This document shows positions 9,358 to 16,817 of a stretch of 64,000 nucleotides of DNA, one piece after another. Numbering within the stretch: the stretch's first letter is position 1; each line of letters begins with the position of its first letter. Origin of the DNA: Candidatus Enterococcus wittei (lineage in GTDB: Bacteria; Bacillota; Bacilli; Lactobacillales; Enterococcaceae); contig NZ_NGMO01000002.1 in the NCBI RefSeq assembly GCF_002140175.1, positions 700,619 through 764,618 of the forward strand, written 5' to 3'. The position numbers were made by a program, and so were the translations under genes. Under the pieces are notes generated by a model. It was not told the origin of the DNA. It saw only the letters and a list, made by a program, of their open reading frames with translations, and did not search any database.

Positions 9358-10722
9358 TTATGATGTTTGTTTCATATATCGAATAAATTGAATGAAGCTG
9401 ATAATCAGCAAGAAAAGTAAGACACCCAGGGCTAATTTTGAACCTAAGGTCGTTGCTTCTTGATACGTTTGAGTTGTATTATCTTGGACAAAATTGATGA
9501 TGACAGCAACGAGTGTTGTTGCGACAGCACCTGAAAATTGCTGTAAGGTATTGAAGACAGCATTCCCATCTACTTGCATGTCTTTGCTTAACGCATTCAT
9601 CCCAGTAGTCATCATGTTGCTGTAAGATAAGCCAATCCCAATCATATAAAAGACATGGCAAGCAACCAATAAACCTAAAGACACATGACCAAGTAACAAG
9701 ACAAGTGCAGCCCAGCCAACTAGAGAAAAGAGTAATCCAGCAAATATCGGTTTCTTAGGACCGTATTCATCTAATAGTTTGCCAGAAAAAGGAGAGAGTA
9801 AGGCTCCAATCGCAGCTCCTGGCAACATGGCTAGTCCAGCAATAAAAGGACTATTCCCTTGAACGATTTGGACAAAATTAGGAAGAACAAAGGAAACACC
9901 AAGTAGTAAAAATTGAAAAACTAAAAAGCCAAATAAAAATAAGCGAAAACTCCGATTGGTAAAGATATCTAGGCGAATCAACGGATAGGCCGATCGTTTG
10001 GTTTGTCGATAAAAAAGGATGGCACCAATTAGGGCGATCACAAGTGAAACCCAACCTATCCAATGATGCAGCATGCTCAGAAAAGTCAAACTGCCGCTAA
10101 ATAATAAACAGAGGCCAAATACGCTCAACATATCTAAATGCCCAGTTTTTTCTACTGCTATTTGAGGAATAGCGATCAATCCAATGATGAGTGACAAGAT
10201 CAGAACTGGTATCAAAAATAAGAAAATATGATTCCAAGAAAAATTAGAAGTCAAAATACCACCATACGTAGGACCAATAGCAGGTGCAATAGCCGTTGTT
10301 AGGGTACCTAGCCCCATCATTGTACCTCTACGATTCATCGGGGCAAAGGTCAAAATGATATGGAACATGAGAGGTAATGCGATGCCTGTCGCAGCTCCTT
10401 GTAATAATCTTCCCAATAATAAAATCAAAAAACTTGGAGAAAAGTAGTCTACTAAAAGTCCTGCTAAAAAGAGCAGATTAGAGACTAAGAAAAGTGTGCG
10501 GATACTAAAATTTCGTGTTAAATAAGTAGATAGTGGAACGATAATCGAAATCATCAAAAGATAAATCGTAGTGACCCATTGTACTTGAGAAGTACTGATA
10601 TCGAATTGCCGGATCAGCGTAGGAAATGTGACGTTCATTGCTGTCTCAATCAAGACACCCGCAAAAGACATCATTCCTGTCGCAATAACGGCTGGAACTA
10701 AAAGTAGTTTTTGTTTTGTCAT
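9358..10722 (-). CDS. MFS drug exporter, DHA2 family (EmrB/QacA/LmrB type)
   Basis: A protein of about 454 residues with 12-14 hydrophobic segments. It shows the MFS motif A region (GRLLQGAATGIALPLMF), the drug-antiporter motif C region (GLGTLTTAIAPAIGPTYGG) and QVQWVTTIYLL in helix 2, typical of DHA2 proton-coupled exporters. It probably exports hydrophobic drugs or cations. A GTG at 10731 is in frame, but GAGGTG six nt ahead of ATG 10722 fixes the later start. The leader carries its own promoter and a terminator hairpin at 10753-10792, so expression is probably controlled by attenuation. Confidence 0.85.
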   Translation of the reverse strand: MTKQKLLLVPAVIATGMMSFAGVLIETAMNVTFPTLIRQFDISTSQVQWVTTIYLLMISIIVPLSTYLTRNFSIRTLFLVSNLLFLAGLLVDYFSPSFLILLLGRLLQGAATGIALPLMFHIILTFAPMNRRGTMMGLGTLTTAIAPAIGPTYGGILTSNFSWNHIFLFLIPVLILSLIIGLIAIPQIAVEKTGHLDMLSVFGLCLLFSGSLTFLSMLHHWIGWVSLVIALIGAILFYRQTKRSAYPLIRLDIFTNRSFRLFLFGFLVFQFLLLGVSFVLPNFVQIVQGNSPFIAGLAMLPGAAIGALLSPFSGKLLDEYGPKKPIFAGLLFSLVGWAALVLLLGHVSLGLLVACHVFYMIGIGLSYSNMMTTGMNALSKDMQVDGNAVFNTLQQFSGAVATTLVAVIINFVQDNTTQTYQEATTLGSKLALGVLLFLLIISFIQFIRYMKQTS

Positions 10723-10752
10723 AACTTTCACCTCAAAAATTTTCGTAAAAAA

Positions 10753-10792
10753 AGAGAGAGATTTCTATATAAAATAGAAATCGCCTCTCTCT
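10753..10792 (-). promoter_or_regulatory. Attenuator-like terminator in the leader of the drug exporter
   Basis: Read on the minus strand, AGAGAGAG-GCG-ATTTCTAT pairs with ATAGAAAT-CTCTCTCT except for the GCG bulge, and is followed by seven T. It lies between the exporter promoter (10838-10867) and its ribosome binding site. A second small hairpin, AACACGT/ACGTGTC-like, lies just upstream (about 10793-10812). A factor-independent terminator inside a leader is the hallmark of transcription attenuation, known for several antibiotic-induced exporters. No clear leader peptide was seen. Confidence 0.65.
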
Positions 10793-10837
10793 CGACACGT
10801 CTAAACGTGTTATCTGTACGATTTGTTGTTCGGGCTT

Positions 10838-10867
10838 ATTCTAGCATAGTTTTAAAAAAAGTGTCAA
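10838..10867 (-). promoter_or_regulatory. Promoter of the drug exporter
   Basis: TTGACA (10867-10862) and TAGAAT (10843-10838) are separated by 18 bp on the minus strand, close to the sigma-A consensus. The start would fall about 105-110 nt before the exporter ATG, giving a leader that includes the terminator at 10753-10792. Confidence 0.65.
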
Positions 10868-10933
10868 CCAGATTAGCCAAGACATTGTAAAAGAGTTATG
10901 ATAGTAGATGATGAGAATGGAGGCGATTCCTTT

Positions 10934-11557
10934 ATGGAAAAAATCGATTGGAAAAAAAGTGAACCTGGATTTAGTTTAAAAAAACAACCGCAGATACTTG
11001 AACTTCCTGCACAAAATTATTTTTGTATTGATGGAGTGGGTGATCCAAACAAGGAAGATTTCCAGCGTAGAGTGGCTTGTTTGTATGCAATCAGTTATAC
11101 GATACGCATGTCTCCCAAAAAACAGTGGTTAATCCCTGATTATGTTCCTTATACGGTCTATCCATTAGAAGGACTATGGAGCTTACAAAAAAAATATTTA
11201 ACTGAGAAAGTGATGTTAAAAGAGCATTTTGCTTATCGACTAATGATCAAACAACCTGCCTTTGTGACAAAAGAAATAGCCGATGAAGCGTTGAGACGTG
11301 TTGGGAAGAAACTCCCTGAAGATTTGGCAGACCAAATCAGATTTAAATGTATTGACGAGGGGCTAGTTGCTCAAGTAGTACATATTGGCGCATATGATGA
11401 TGAACCAGAAACTTTTGAGAAGCTAGAATTATTTTTAAAAGAAAAAGGGTATCATCGGCTTTCGAAAGAACATAAAGAAATTTATATGAGTGATCCTAGA
11501 AGGTCTAAGCCAGAAAATTTGAAAACAATCTTGCGTGTGAAAATCGCACGTGATTAA
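10934..11557 (+). CDS. GyrI-like small-molecule binding domain protein
   Basis: A 207-residue protein containing the GyrI-like pattern: a strand ending in NYFCIDGVGDPN, YAISYTIRMSPK, then LEGLWS, and a C-terminal AQVVHIGAYDDEPETFEKLELFLKEKGY with LKTILRVKI. These domains bind diverse ligands in the cytosol, often standing alone next to efflux genes. A further in-frame start lies at 10898, but GGAGGCG before ATG 10934 is the better start. It is divergent from the exporter, which fits a sensor or detoxifying partner, but no direct link is shown. Confidence 0.75.
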   Translation: MEKIDWKKSEPGFSLKKQPQILELPAQNYFCIDGVGDPNKEDFQRRVACLYAISYTIRMSPKKQWLIPDYVPYTVYPLEGLWSLQKKYLTEKVMLKEHFAYRLMIKQPAFVTKEIADEALRRVGKKLPEDLADQIRFKCIDEGLVAQVVHIGAYDDEPETFEKLELFLKEKGYHRLSKEHKEIYMSDPRRSKPENLKTILRVKIARD

Positions 11558-11643
11558 AAGAGAACAGGTAAGAAAATGGTCAATGGAAAAAAGTAGGATA
11601 GGTTTTTCTTTTTTGATATAATCGTTTAGAAGAGGTGTTTTGT

Positions 11644-12099
11644 ATGAAAAAAAGCCAGCGACAATCATTGATTCGCCATTTGATCACCGAGCATGCAATC
11701 AGTACACAAGAAGAATTGTTGAAGTATTTACAGGAAAATGGTGTAAATGCAACTCAAGCAACGATTTCGAGAGATATTCGCGAGCTGAAACTTGTCAAGA
11801 TCCAAGACGAACAGAAAAAAACTCGGTATGCATTATTCAGTCAACAAGCAGATTCCCTCATGGAAGACCGTTTGCGTAATGCTGTAAAACGAGAAGTATT
11901 ACGAATTCAAACCGTCCAATTTATGATCGTGGTGTTAACAGAAAAAGATGGAGCAGATGTGGTAACTAACTGGTTGGATGAAGTGAGCTACCCGGAAGTT
12001 GTTGCGACGATTGCCGGATTTGATACGTTTATTATTATTTGTCGCTCAGAAGAAGCAGCACAAATATTTTCTGAAAAACTGGAAAGAATGAGAGAATAG
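11644..12099 (+). CDS. argR: Arginine repressor family regulator (ArgR/AhrC)
   Basis: A 151-residue protein with the ArgR N-terminal winged helix (RQSLIRHLITEHAISTQEELL; ATISRDIRELKLVKI) and the C-terminal oligomerisation domain (EVVATIAGFDTFIIICRS). It binds ARG boxes to control arginine synthesis or catabolism genes. AGAGGTG precedes ATG 11644, which is preferred over GTG 11635. The arginine-binding motif normally written GDDT reads GFDT here, so co-repressor binding may be altered, as reported for one of the two ArgR-type proteins in lactococci. No arg genes are adjacent. Confidence 0.9.
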   Translation: MKKSQRQSLIRHLITEHAISTQEELLKYLQENGVNATQATISRDIRELKLVKIQDEQKKTRYALFSQQADSLMEDRLRNAVKREVLRIQTVQFMIVVLTEKDGADVVTNWLDEVSYPEVVATIAGFDTFIIICRSEEAAQIFSEKLERMRE

Positions 12100-12300
12100 A
12101 AAGAGCGATTCAATCGGTAATGAAAGCGCTATTTGTAGAGGCTGGATTAAAGACAGATACCCGTGTTCAACGGTGTTCGAGAAGGTGACCTTCGGCACTA
12201 AGTTAAAAAATCGAAAAATATGAGGAGCTATTTTACGATTTTCTGCCTTACTGCTCAGGTCAGGACCCTTCTCTCACAACCTTGATAAAGGAGATTAAAA
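12100..12300 (+). other. Intergenic region of unclear nature before a small ORF
   Basis: The stretch holds no ORF of note. It contains GTGTTCGAGAAGGTGACCTT and several short self-complementary pieces, and might be transcribed as leader or RNA, but I recognise no RNA family. It ends with AAAGGAGATT, the ribosome binding site of the next ORF. Confidence 0.25.
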
Positions 12301-12507
12301 ATGGTTACTTATATGGTTATTTTTTTGACTGTATTGGTTTATGGGGTGAATTTTTTGGTTTATATGTATCTTAAAATCAATGAAATCAAAAATTATTTAG
12401 AGAAAATCGCCATTTATTTTGGCGTGAATATGACATTATTGTTTACAAGTACAATCTTTCTGTTTTTCGGGAAAATAGTGGAGGATGGCATTCTTGTATT
12501 TGAATAA
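12301..12507 (+). CDS. Small membrane protein, unknown function
   Basis: A 68-residue ORF starting MVTYMVIFLTVLVYGVNFLV with two predicted transmembrane segments separated by a short polar stretch (KINEIKNYLEKIA). AAAGGAG stands seven nt before the ATG, a good site. A hairpin terminator follows at 12608-12663. I know no family for it. Its size and isolation also fit a small stress or toxin-like peptide, but nothing in the sequence supports that. Confidence 0.55.
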   Translation: MVTYMVIFLTVLVYGVNFLVYMYLKINEIKNYLEKIAIYFGVNMTLLFTSTIFLFFGKIVEDGILVFE

Positions 12508-12607
12508 GTGAATCAAAAAATATGATATGAAATGTTGTTTTTCATAGGGTGTAAATAATAGATACATGTGAATAAAAGGAATCTTTATTATGAGGAATTC
12601 TGTAAAA

Positions 12608-12663
12608 TAAATAAGCCGTAAGTTTCGAAAATTGTTTGTTTTTTCGAAGTCTTCGGCTTATTT
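12608..12663. terminator. Bidirectional terminator hairpin
   Basis: AAATAAGCCG(T)AAG...CGAAAA pairs with TTTTTCG...CTTCGGCTTATTT. It ends transcription of the small ORF at 12301 and also faces the Mn catalase gene. Confidence 0.65.
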
Positions 12664-12666
12664 CAA

Positions 12667-12837
12667 AGAGCGTGAAACAAAAGTATTGTTTACTCTTGTT
12701 TCACGCTCTGAATACGTATAAACGGCGGAATCAGAAGCAACTACTTCGATAATAAGCTGGAATTCACAAAAATTTGAAAAGTAATTTTCGTGAATTCCTT
12801 CTTATTTCTTGGAGTTAACCACTTCTGTTCCAGCCTC
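12667..12837 (-). repeat. Dispersed intergenic repeat, copy 1
   Basis: On the minus strand it begins GAGGCTGGAACAGAAG and contains two hairpins: GAATTCACGAAAATT with AATTTTTGTGAATTC, and AGCGTGAAAC with GTTTCACGCT. A second copy, similar throughout, lies at 46411-46579. Both start a few bases after the stop of a minus-strand gene, so the repeat forms the 3' untranslated region and probably a terminator. GGGACAGAA-type repeats are common between genes of Firmicutes. Confidence 0.75.
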
Positions 12838-12856
12838 TATTTATTCAAAGGCTAAA

Positions 12857-13684
12857 TTATTTTGTTGGTGGTGTACCGTACATTTTAGGAGTGACTGGTT
12901 TTAATTTTGGTGCTGCGCCTTCAATTTTTGGTTCTTTCAACCATTGGTATTCGCCTTCACCATCTAGAGCTTCTCCGCTTGCCCAAATTCCTTTGCTGCT
13001 TTCATCGCCTTCTGAGAAATTATAGAAATCATAGGCGATATCTTTACGTTCATTTTCTCTTGGGAAAGTGCTAGGAACAAGGATTGTACCTTCTTTTTCT
13101 TCCAATTCTTTGACAGCAGCTGCCCATAGATTTTGATGGTAGCTATCTCTTGCTAAGAGAACAGAAAGTAAATCTTTCACACCACGGTCATCGATCATTT
13201 CGTAGATTCGTGCCACTTGAAGTCTTCCTTGAGATTCAGCGTTTAGGTTCGCACGGAAATCTGCCAGCATGTTGCCACTAGCGACAATATATCCACCACT
13301 CCAAGGATTACCTACGCTATCAGCTGGACGAGGTCCTAAGCCTGCAACGATTGCGTGTTGTGGATTCATACCAGAAATGATTGCGCCGATTGTAGGATCT
13401 TTTTTCATTGCTGCTTCTTGATCTTCAACAGGGGCATCTTCTAATAAACGTGCAACCATTGTGGCTAACATTTCCACATGGCCAAGTTCTTCTGTGGCGA
13501 TGTCCATCAACATATCTTTATATTTTTCTTCTCCACGACAACTCCAGCCTTGGAAAAGGTATTGCATAGCTACGCTCATTTCTCCGTACTGTCCGCCGAT
13601 TAACTCTTGTAAATATTTAGCAATTAACGGATTTGGACGATCTGGTTTTGCCTCAAACTGTAATTCCTTTTGGTGTCTAAACAT
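12857..13684 (-). CDS. Manganese catalase
   Basis: A 275-residue ferritin-fold protein: MFRHQKELQFEAKPDRPNP, QYGEMSVAMQYLFQGW, ATEELGHVEMLATM, GNPWSGGYIVASGNMLADFRANLNAESQGRLQVARIYEMIDDRG and HQNLWAAAV supply the di-manganese ligands (Glu/His pairs) of the non-haem catalases. It dismutates hydrogen peroxide in the cytosol, which suits enterococci that cannot make haem. AGGAGGAG precedes ATG 13684; an in-frame TTG one codon before is unlikely. The gene is monocistronic, with dispersed repeat copy 1 directly 3'. Confidence 0.93.
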   Translation of the reverse strand: MFRHQKELQFEAKPDRPNPLIAKYLQELIGGQYGEMSVAMQYLFQGWSCRGEEKYKDMLMDIATEELGHVEMLATMVARLLEDAPVEDQEAAMKKDPTIGAIISGMNPQHAIVAGLGPRPADSVGNPWSGGYIVASGNMLADFRANLNAESQGRLQVARIYEMIDDRGVKDLLSVLLARDSYHQNLWAAAVKELEEKEGTILVPSTFPRENERKDIAYDFYNFSEGDESSKGIWASGEALDGEGEYQWLKEPKIEGAAPKLKPVTPKMYGTPPTK

Positions 13685-14103
13685 CAAATCTCCTCCTAAT
13701 CAATTTTTAATACATTACTATTGTTATACGTTTAGGTTAAAAATTCAAAAGATACGCTCTCTATCTTTTTGAAGATTGATAAAATAGCATTTATATTAGG
13801 GTATAAAAAATGAGTGAAGAAAATCCACAGAGTTATTTCAATTTTAAAGAAGTATTGAAAGTTCACATTTATAAGGAAATATTAAAAAAAGATTATTTTG
13901 ATTAGAAAAATAAGTAACTTAAGATAACTTTAAAATAAAAGTAAAAAAGAAATAAATTGGTATTTCTATGGATTTGATTCATTCTAAAAAAACAATTGAT
14001 TGAGATTTTTAGTTCAAAATAACAGCTATTTCTATAACCTTGCTTGTAGGAAATCTTCTTCTTTGATATTGTTATAGGCAAGATAAGTATCGGAGGGAGA
14101 CAC
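13685..14103. other. AT-rich intergenic region between divergent genes
   Basis: It carries the promoters of Mn catalase (leftward) and the two-component system (rightward). Very AT-rich, with no credible ORF. CGGAGGGAGACAC at the right end is the ribosome binding site of the response regulator. Confidence 0.4.
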
Positions 14104-14778
14104 ATGGCAAAAATTATGGTAGTTGAAGATGAAGAAATCATCCGTCAACTCATTATGGAAGAATTAGAAAAATGGCAGTTTGAAACTTACGGTACCACGA
14201 ACTTCAACCAAGTTTTTGAAGATTTTGAAAAAGAGGAGCCACAGTTAGTGTTACTAGATATCAATCTACCAGTTTTTGATGGCTATTATTGGTGTCAAAA
14301 GATACGTGAAGTCTCAAAGGTACCGATTATTTTTATTTCAAGTCGAAATACGAACATGGATATGATCATGGCAATGAATATGGGCGCCGATGATTTTGTC
14401 ACGAAGCCTTTTCAAATCGATGTACTGATTGCCAAAATCAATGCATTACTACGACGTTCTTATAACTATGGTGAATTATCTAGTGAGATGATGACACACA
14501 ATGGGATCACGCTTAATGTGGACAACGGAAGCATGGAAATCAAAGGCGAAATGATCGATTTGAGTAAAAATGAATATCGACTGTTGTTTATTTTAATGAA
14601 GCAACACGGGAAAATCTTGAGTCGTGAAAAACTGTTACGCGCATTGTGGGATGATGAACGATTCGTGGATGATAATACTTTAACAGTCAATATCAATCGT
14701 TTACGACGTAAAATTGAACAAGCTGGTATCAACGGTTATATTGAAACAAAAGTAGGTCAAGGATATATCGTTCCCTGA
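14104..14778 (+). CDS. Response regulator, OmpR/PhoB family (BceR-like)
   Basis: A 224-residue regulator. Receiver domain: VVEDEE acidic pocket, phospho-acceptor Asp in LLDINLP, conserved IFISSR and FVTKPF (Lys switch). Residues 125-224 form the winged-helix DNA-binding domain (LSKNEYRLLFIL, LLRALWDDERFVDDNTLTVNINRLRRKIE). The GCG/INL pattern and its partner kinase place it in the BceR group, which answers to cell-wall antibiotics. The kinase follows 17 bp later. No BceAB-type ABC transporter lies nearby. Confidence 0.9.
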   Translation: MAKIMVVEDEEIIRQLIMEELEKWQFETYGTTNFNQVFEDFEKEEPQLVLLDINLPVFDGYYWCQKIREVSKVPIIFISSRNTNMDMIMAMNMGADDFVTKPFQIDVLIAKINALLRRSYNYGELSSEMMTHNGITLNVDNGSMEIKGEMIDLSKNEYRLLFILMKQHGKILSREKLLRALWDDERFVDDNTLTVNINRLRRKIEQAGINGYIETKVGQGYIVP

Positions 14779-14795
14779 AAGGAAGAAAAATCAAG

Positions 14796-15821
14796 ATGAG
14801 TTACTTCAACTATTTAAAAGATCAGTGGTCTTTGATTCTCGGCTGGTTATTTTTTGTCTTGTTGACTATTTTTGTGATGTGGCTCACACCACATATTGGT
14901 GTTGATTGGGCAACAATCGGTTATTTAACCTTGATTGAAGGAGTTTTTTTAGCTTTCTTCCTATTTGTTGGATATTTGACTAAACGTAGATGGTGGGGAA
15001 AGCTTGCCAATCTACAAAAAACGTCGCCCTTGCAAAATTATTTAGATGGTGGCCATACTGAAGAAGAAAAGCTTGTAGAAGCCTACATCAATCAGTTGAT
15101 TCGTGAACATCAAGAAGTGATGCAAGAAGCAATTACGAATCAACAAGACCAAAAAGACTATATCGATTCGTGGGTCCATGAGATAAAAGTCCCATTAGCT
15201 GCAACGCAGCTTCTTGTTCGATCTATTGAGTTTGATATTGACGACCAAAAGTATACGATGCTAGAAAATGAACTATCGAAAATTGATGAATATGTGGAAC
15301 AAGTGTTATATTATGCTCGCTTAGACAGTTTTTCCAGAGATTATTTGATCCAAGAATATGGCTTAAAAAGTATTATTCAGCCAGTAATAAGGAGCCAGGC
15401 CAATTACTTTATCCAAAAGAATCTACGTTATGAAGTGATTGGGAATGATCAAACCGTTTTAACAGATGCCAAGTGGGTAGCATTTATTTTCAAACAGATT
15501 CTCAGCAATGCAATCAAATATACACCAGATCACGGTCAGATTATCTTTACGATTGAAAAAACAGCGAAAGGTGTCACACTTTTTGTAAAGGATTCAGGGA
15601 TTGGTATACCTCAAGAAGATGTTGGACGAATTTTTGATAAAGGATTTACAGGGGTGAATGGGCGCGTAAGTAAGACCCATTCGACAGGACTAGGTCTTTA
15701 TTTAGCAAAAAACCTTTCTGAAAAATTAGGCATCTCTTTAAGTGTTGAATCCGTTGAAGGAGAAGGAACAACGATTATTTTATTTTTTCCTATCTTGAGC
15801 TTTTACCATGAGGAACGTTAG
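14796..15821 (+). CDS. Intramembrane-sensing histidine kinase (BceS-like)
   Basis: A 341-residue kinase with two N-terminal transmembrane helices (about residues 14-32 and 40-62) separated by only a few residues, so no extracellular sensor domain. The H-box is DSWVHEIKVPLAATQLL; the N-box is QILSNAIKYTP; G-boxes are DSGIGIP and STGLGLYLAKNL. Kinases of this type usually depend on a BceAB transporter for sensing, which is absent here. It would phosphorylate the upstream regulator. GGAAGAAAAATCAAG gives the ribosome binding site. Confidence 0.9.
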   Translation: MSYFNYLKDQWSLILGWLFFVLLTIFVMWLTPHIGVDWATIGYLTLIEGVFLAFFLFVGYLTKRRWWGKLANLQKTSPLQNYLDGGHTEEEKLVEAYINQLIREHQEVMQEAITNQQDQKDYIDSWVHEIKVPLAATQLLVRSIEFDIDDQKYTMLENELSKIDEYVEQVLYYARLDSFSRDYLIQEYGLKSIIQPVIRSQANYFIQKNLRYEVIGNDQTVLTDAKWVAFIFKQILSNAIKYTPDHGQIIFTIEKTAKGVTLFVKDSGIGIPQEDVGRIFDKGFTGVNGRVSKTHSTGLGLYLAKNLSEKLGISLSVESVEGEGTTIILFFPILSFYHEER

Positions 15822-15851
15822 AAAAACGTTAGAATTTAAAAATAACCCTTG

Positions 15852-15870
15852 TGTTGTTAACGTTTTCGCT
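15852..15870 (+). promoter_or_regulatory. Possible catabolite-responsive element
   Basis: TGTTAACGTTTTCGCT partly fits the CcpA operator consensus (TG.AA.CG....CA) and lies about 45 bp before a sugar-transporter gene. The right half is imperfect, so this is tentative. Confidence 0.3.
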
Positions 15871-15909
15871 GATAAGTTTTTAACCATGTGAAAATAAAGG
15901 AGAATAGAT

Positions 15910-16776
15910 ATGGAAATTTTAATAGCATTAGTTCCTATGGTTGCATGGGGAAGCATTGGTTTAGTCAGTGGGAAAATTGGCGGTGATGCAAATCAACAAA
16001 CATTAGGGATGACGATTGGGGCATTTATGTTTTCATTAGTAGCCTTTTTCATAGCTAGTCCCACCATTACTCCATGGATTGCACTCATTGGCTTTATATC
16101 TGGGTTAGCATGGAGTGTTGGTCAAAATGGTCAATTTCATGGGATGAAATATATGGGTGTTTCAGTTGGGTTGCCGTTATCTACTGGTTTTCAATTGATT
16201 TTGAATACGATTGCGGGGGCCGTATTTTTCCATGAATGGACACAAACAAAAGATTATGTATACGGTATCTTAGCATTGATCCTTCTTGTAAGCGGTGCGT
16301 ATTTAACCGCACGCCAAGATGATGAAGGCAAAGTAGATACAGATAATAAGATGCTTGATTTTGGTAAAGGGTTCAGAGCATTGATTTATTCAACTATTGG
16401 TTACGGTGCCTACACGATTATTGTCAATTGGGCAAATTTGGATGCCATTTCCATCATTTTACCGCAAAGTATTGGTATGATCTTAGGCGCTAGTTTCTTC
16501 GCTTTCCGAAAAGTAAAAGTCGATCAGTTTGTTTGGAAAAATATGATATGTGGTCTTTTATGGGGAGTGGGGAATATCTGTATGCTACTGACGGTAAAAT
16601 CATTAGGTTTAGCAGTCGGATTTTCACTTTCACAAATGGGTATCATTATTTCAACTTTAGGTGGTATTTTTATTCTAGGCGAGAAAAAGACAAAAAAAGA
16701 GCTTATCTATGTAATTGCAGGTTGCCTTTTAGTTATTTTTGGTGGTATCCTTTTAGGGTATATGAAAACAGCGTAA
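15910..16776 (+). CDS. GRP-family sugar uptake protein (GlcU/RbsU type)
   Basis: A 288-residue protein with ten hydrophobic helices in the drug/metabolite transporter fold. It starts MEILIALVPMVAWGSIGLVSGKIGG and contains GVSVGLPLSTGFQL and a second half with LLWGVGNICMLLTVKSLG, as in glucose/ribose uptake proteins of the GRP family. These import free sugar by proton symport. AAAGGAG lies nine nt before the ATG. A short terminator overlaps its 3' end. The sugar cannot be decided. Confidence 0.82.
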   Translation: MEILIALVPMVAWGSIGLVSGKIGGDANQQTLGMTIGAFMFSLVAFFIASPTITPWIALIGFISGLAWSVGQNGQFHGMKYMGVSVGLPLSTGFQLILNTIAGAVFFHEWTQTKDYVYGILALILLVSGAYLTARQDDEGKVDTDNKMLDFGKGFRALIYSTIGYGAYTIIVNWANLDAISIILPQSIGMILGASFFAFRKVKVDQFVWKNMICGLLWGVGNICMLLTVKSLGLAVGFSLSQMGIIISTLGGIFILGEKKTKKELIYVIAGCLLVIFGGILLGYMKTA

Positions 16777-16787
16777 AGCTGTTTTTT
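16765..16787 (+). terminator. Short intrinsic terminator overlapping a stop codon
   Basis: AAAACAGC/GCTGTTTTTT with a 5-nt loop overlaps the last codons of the sugar transporter. Some read-through into the next gene is likely. Confidence 0.55.
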
Positions 16788-16817
16788 ATATACCCTAAAA
16801 TGGGGGGAGGAAACTAA

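Noticed and set aside
12100-12300. Riboswitch before the small membrane ORF
   Set aside because: Some complementary pieces, but no match to a riboswitch core I know.
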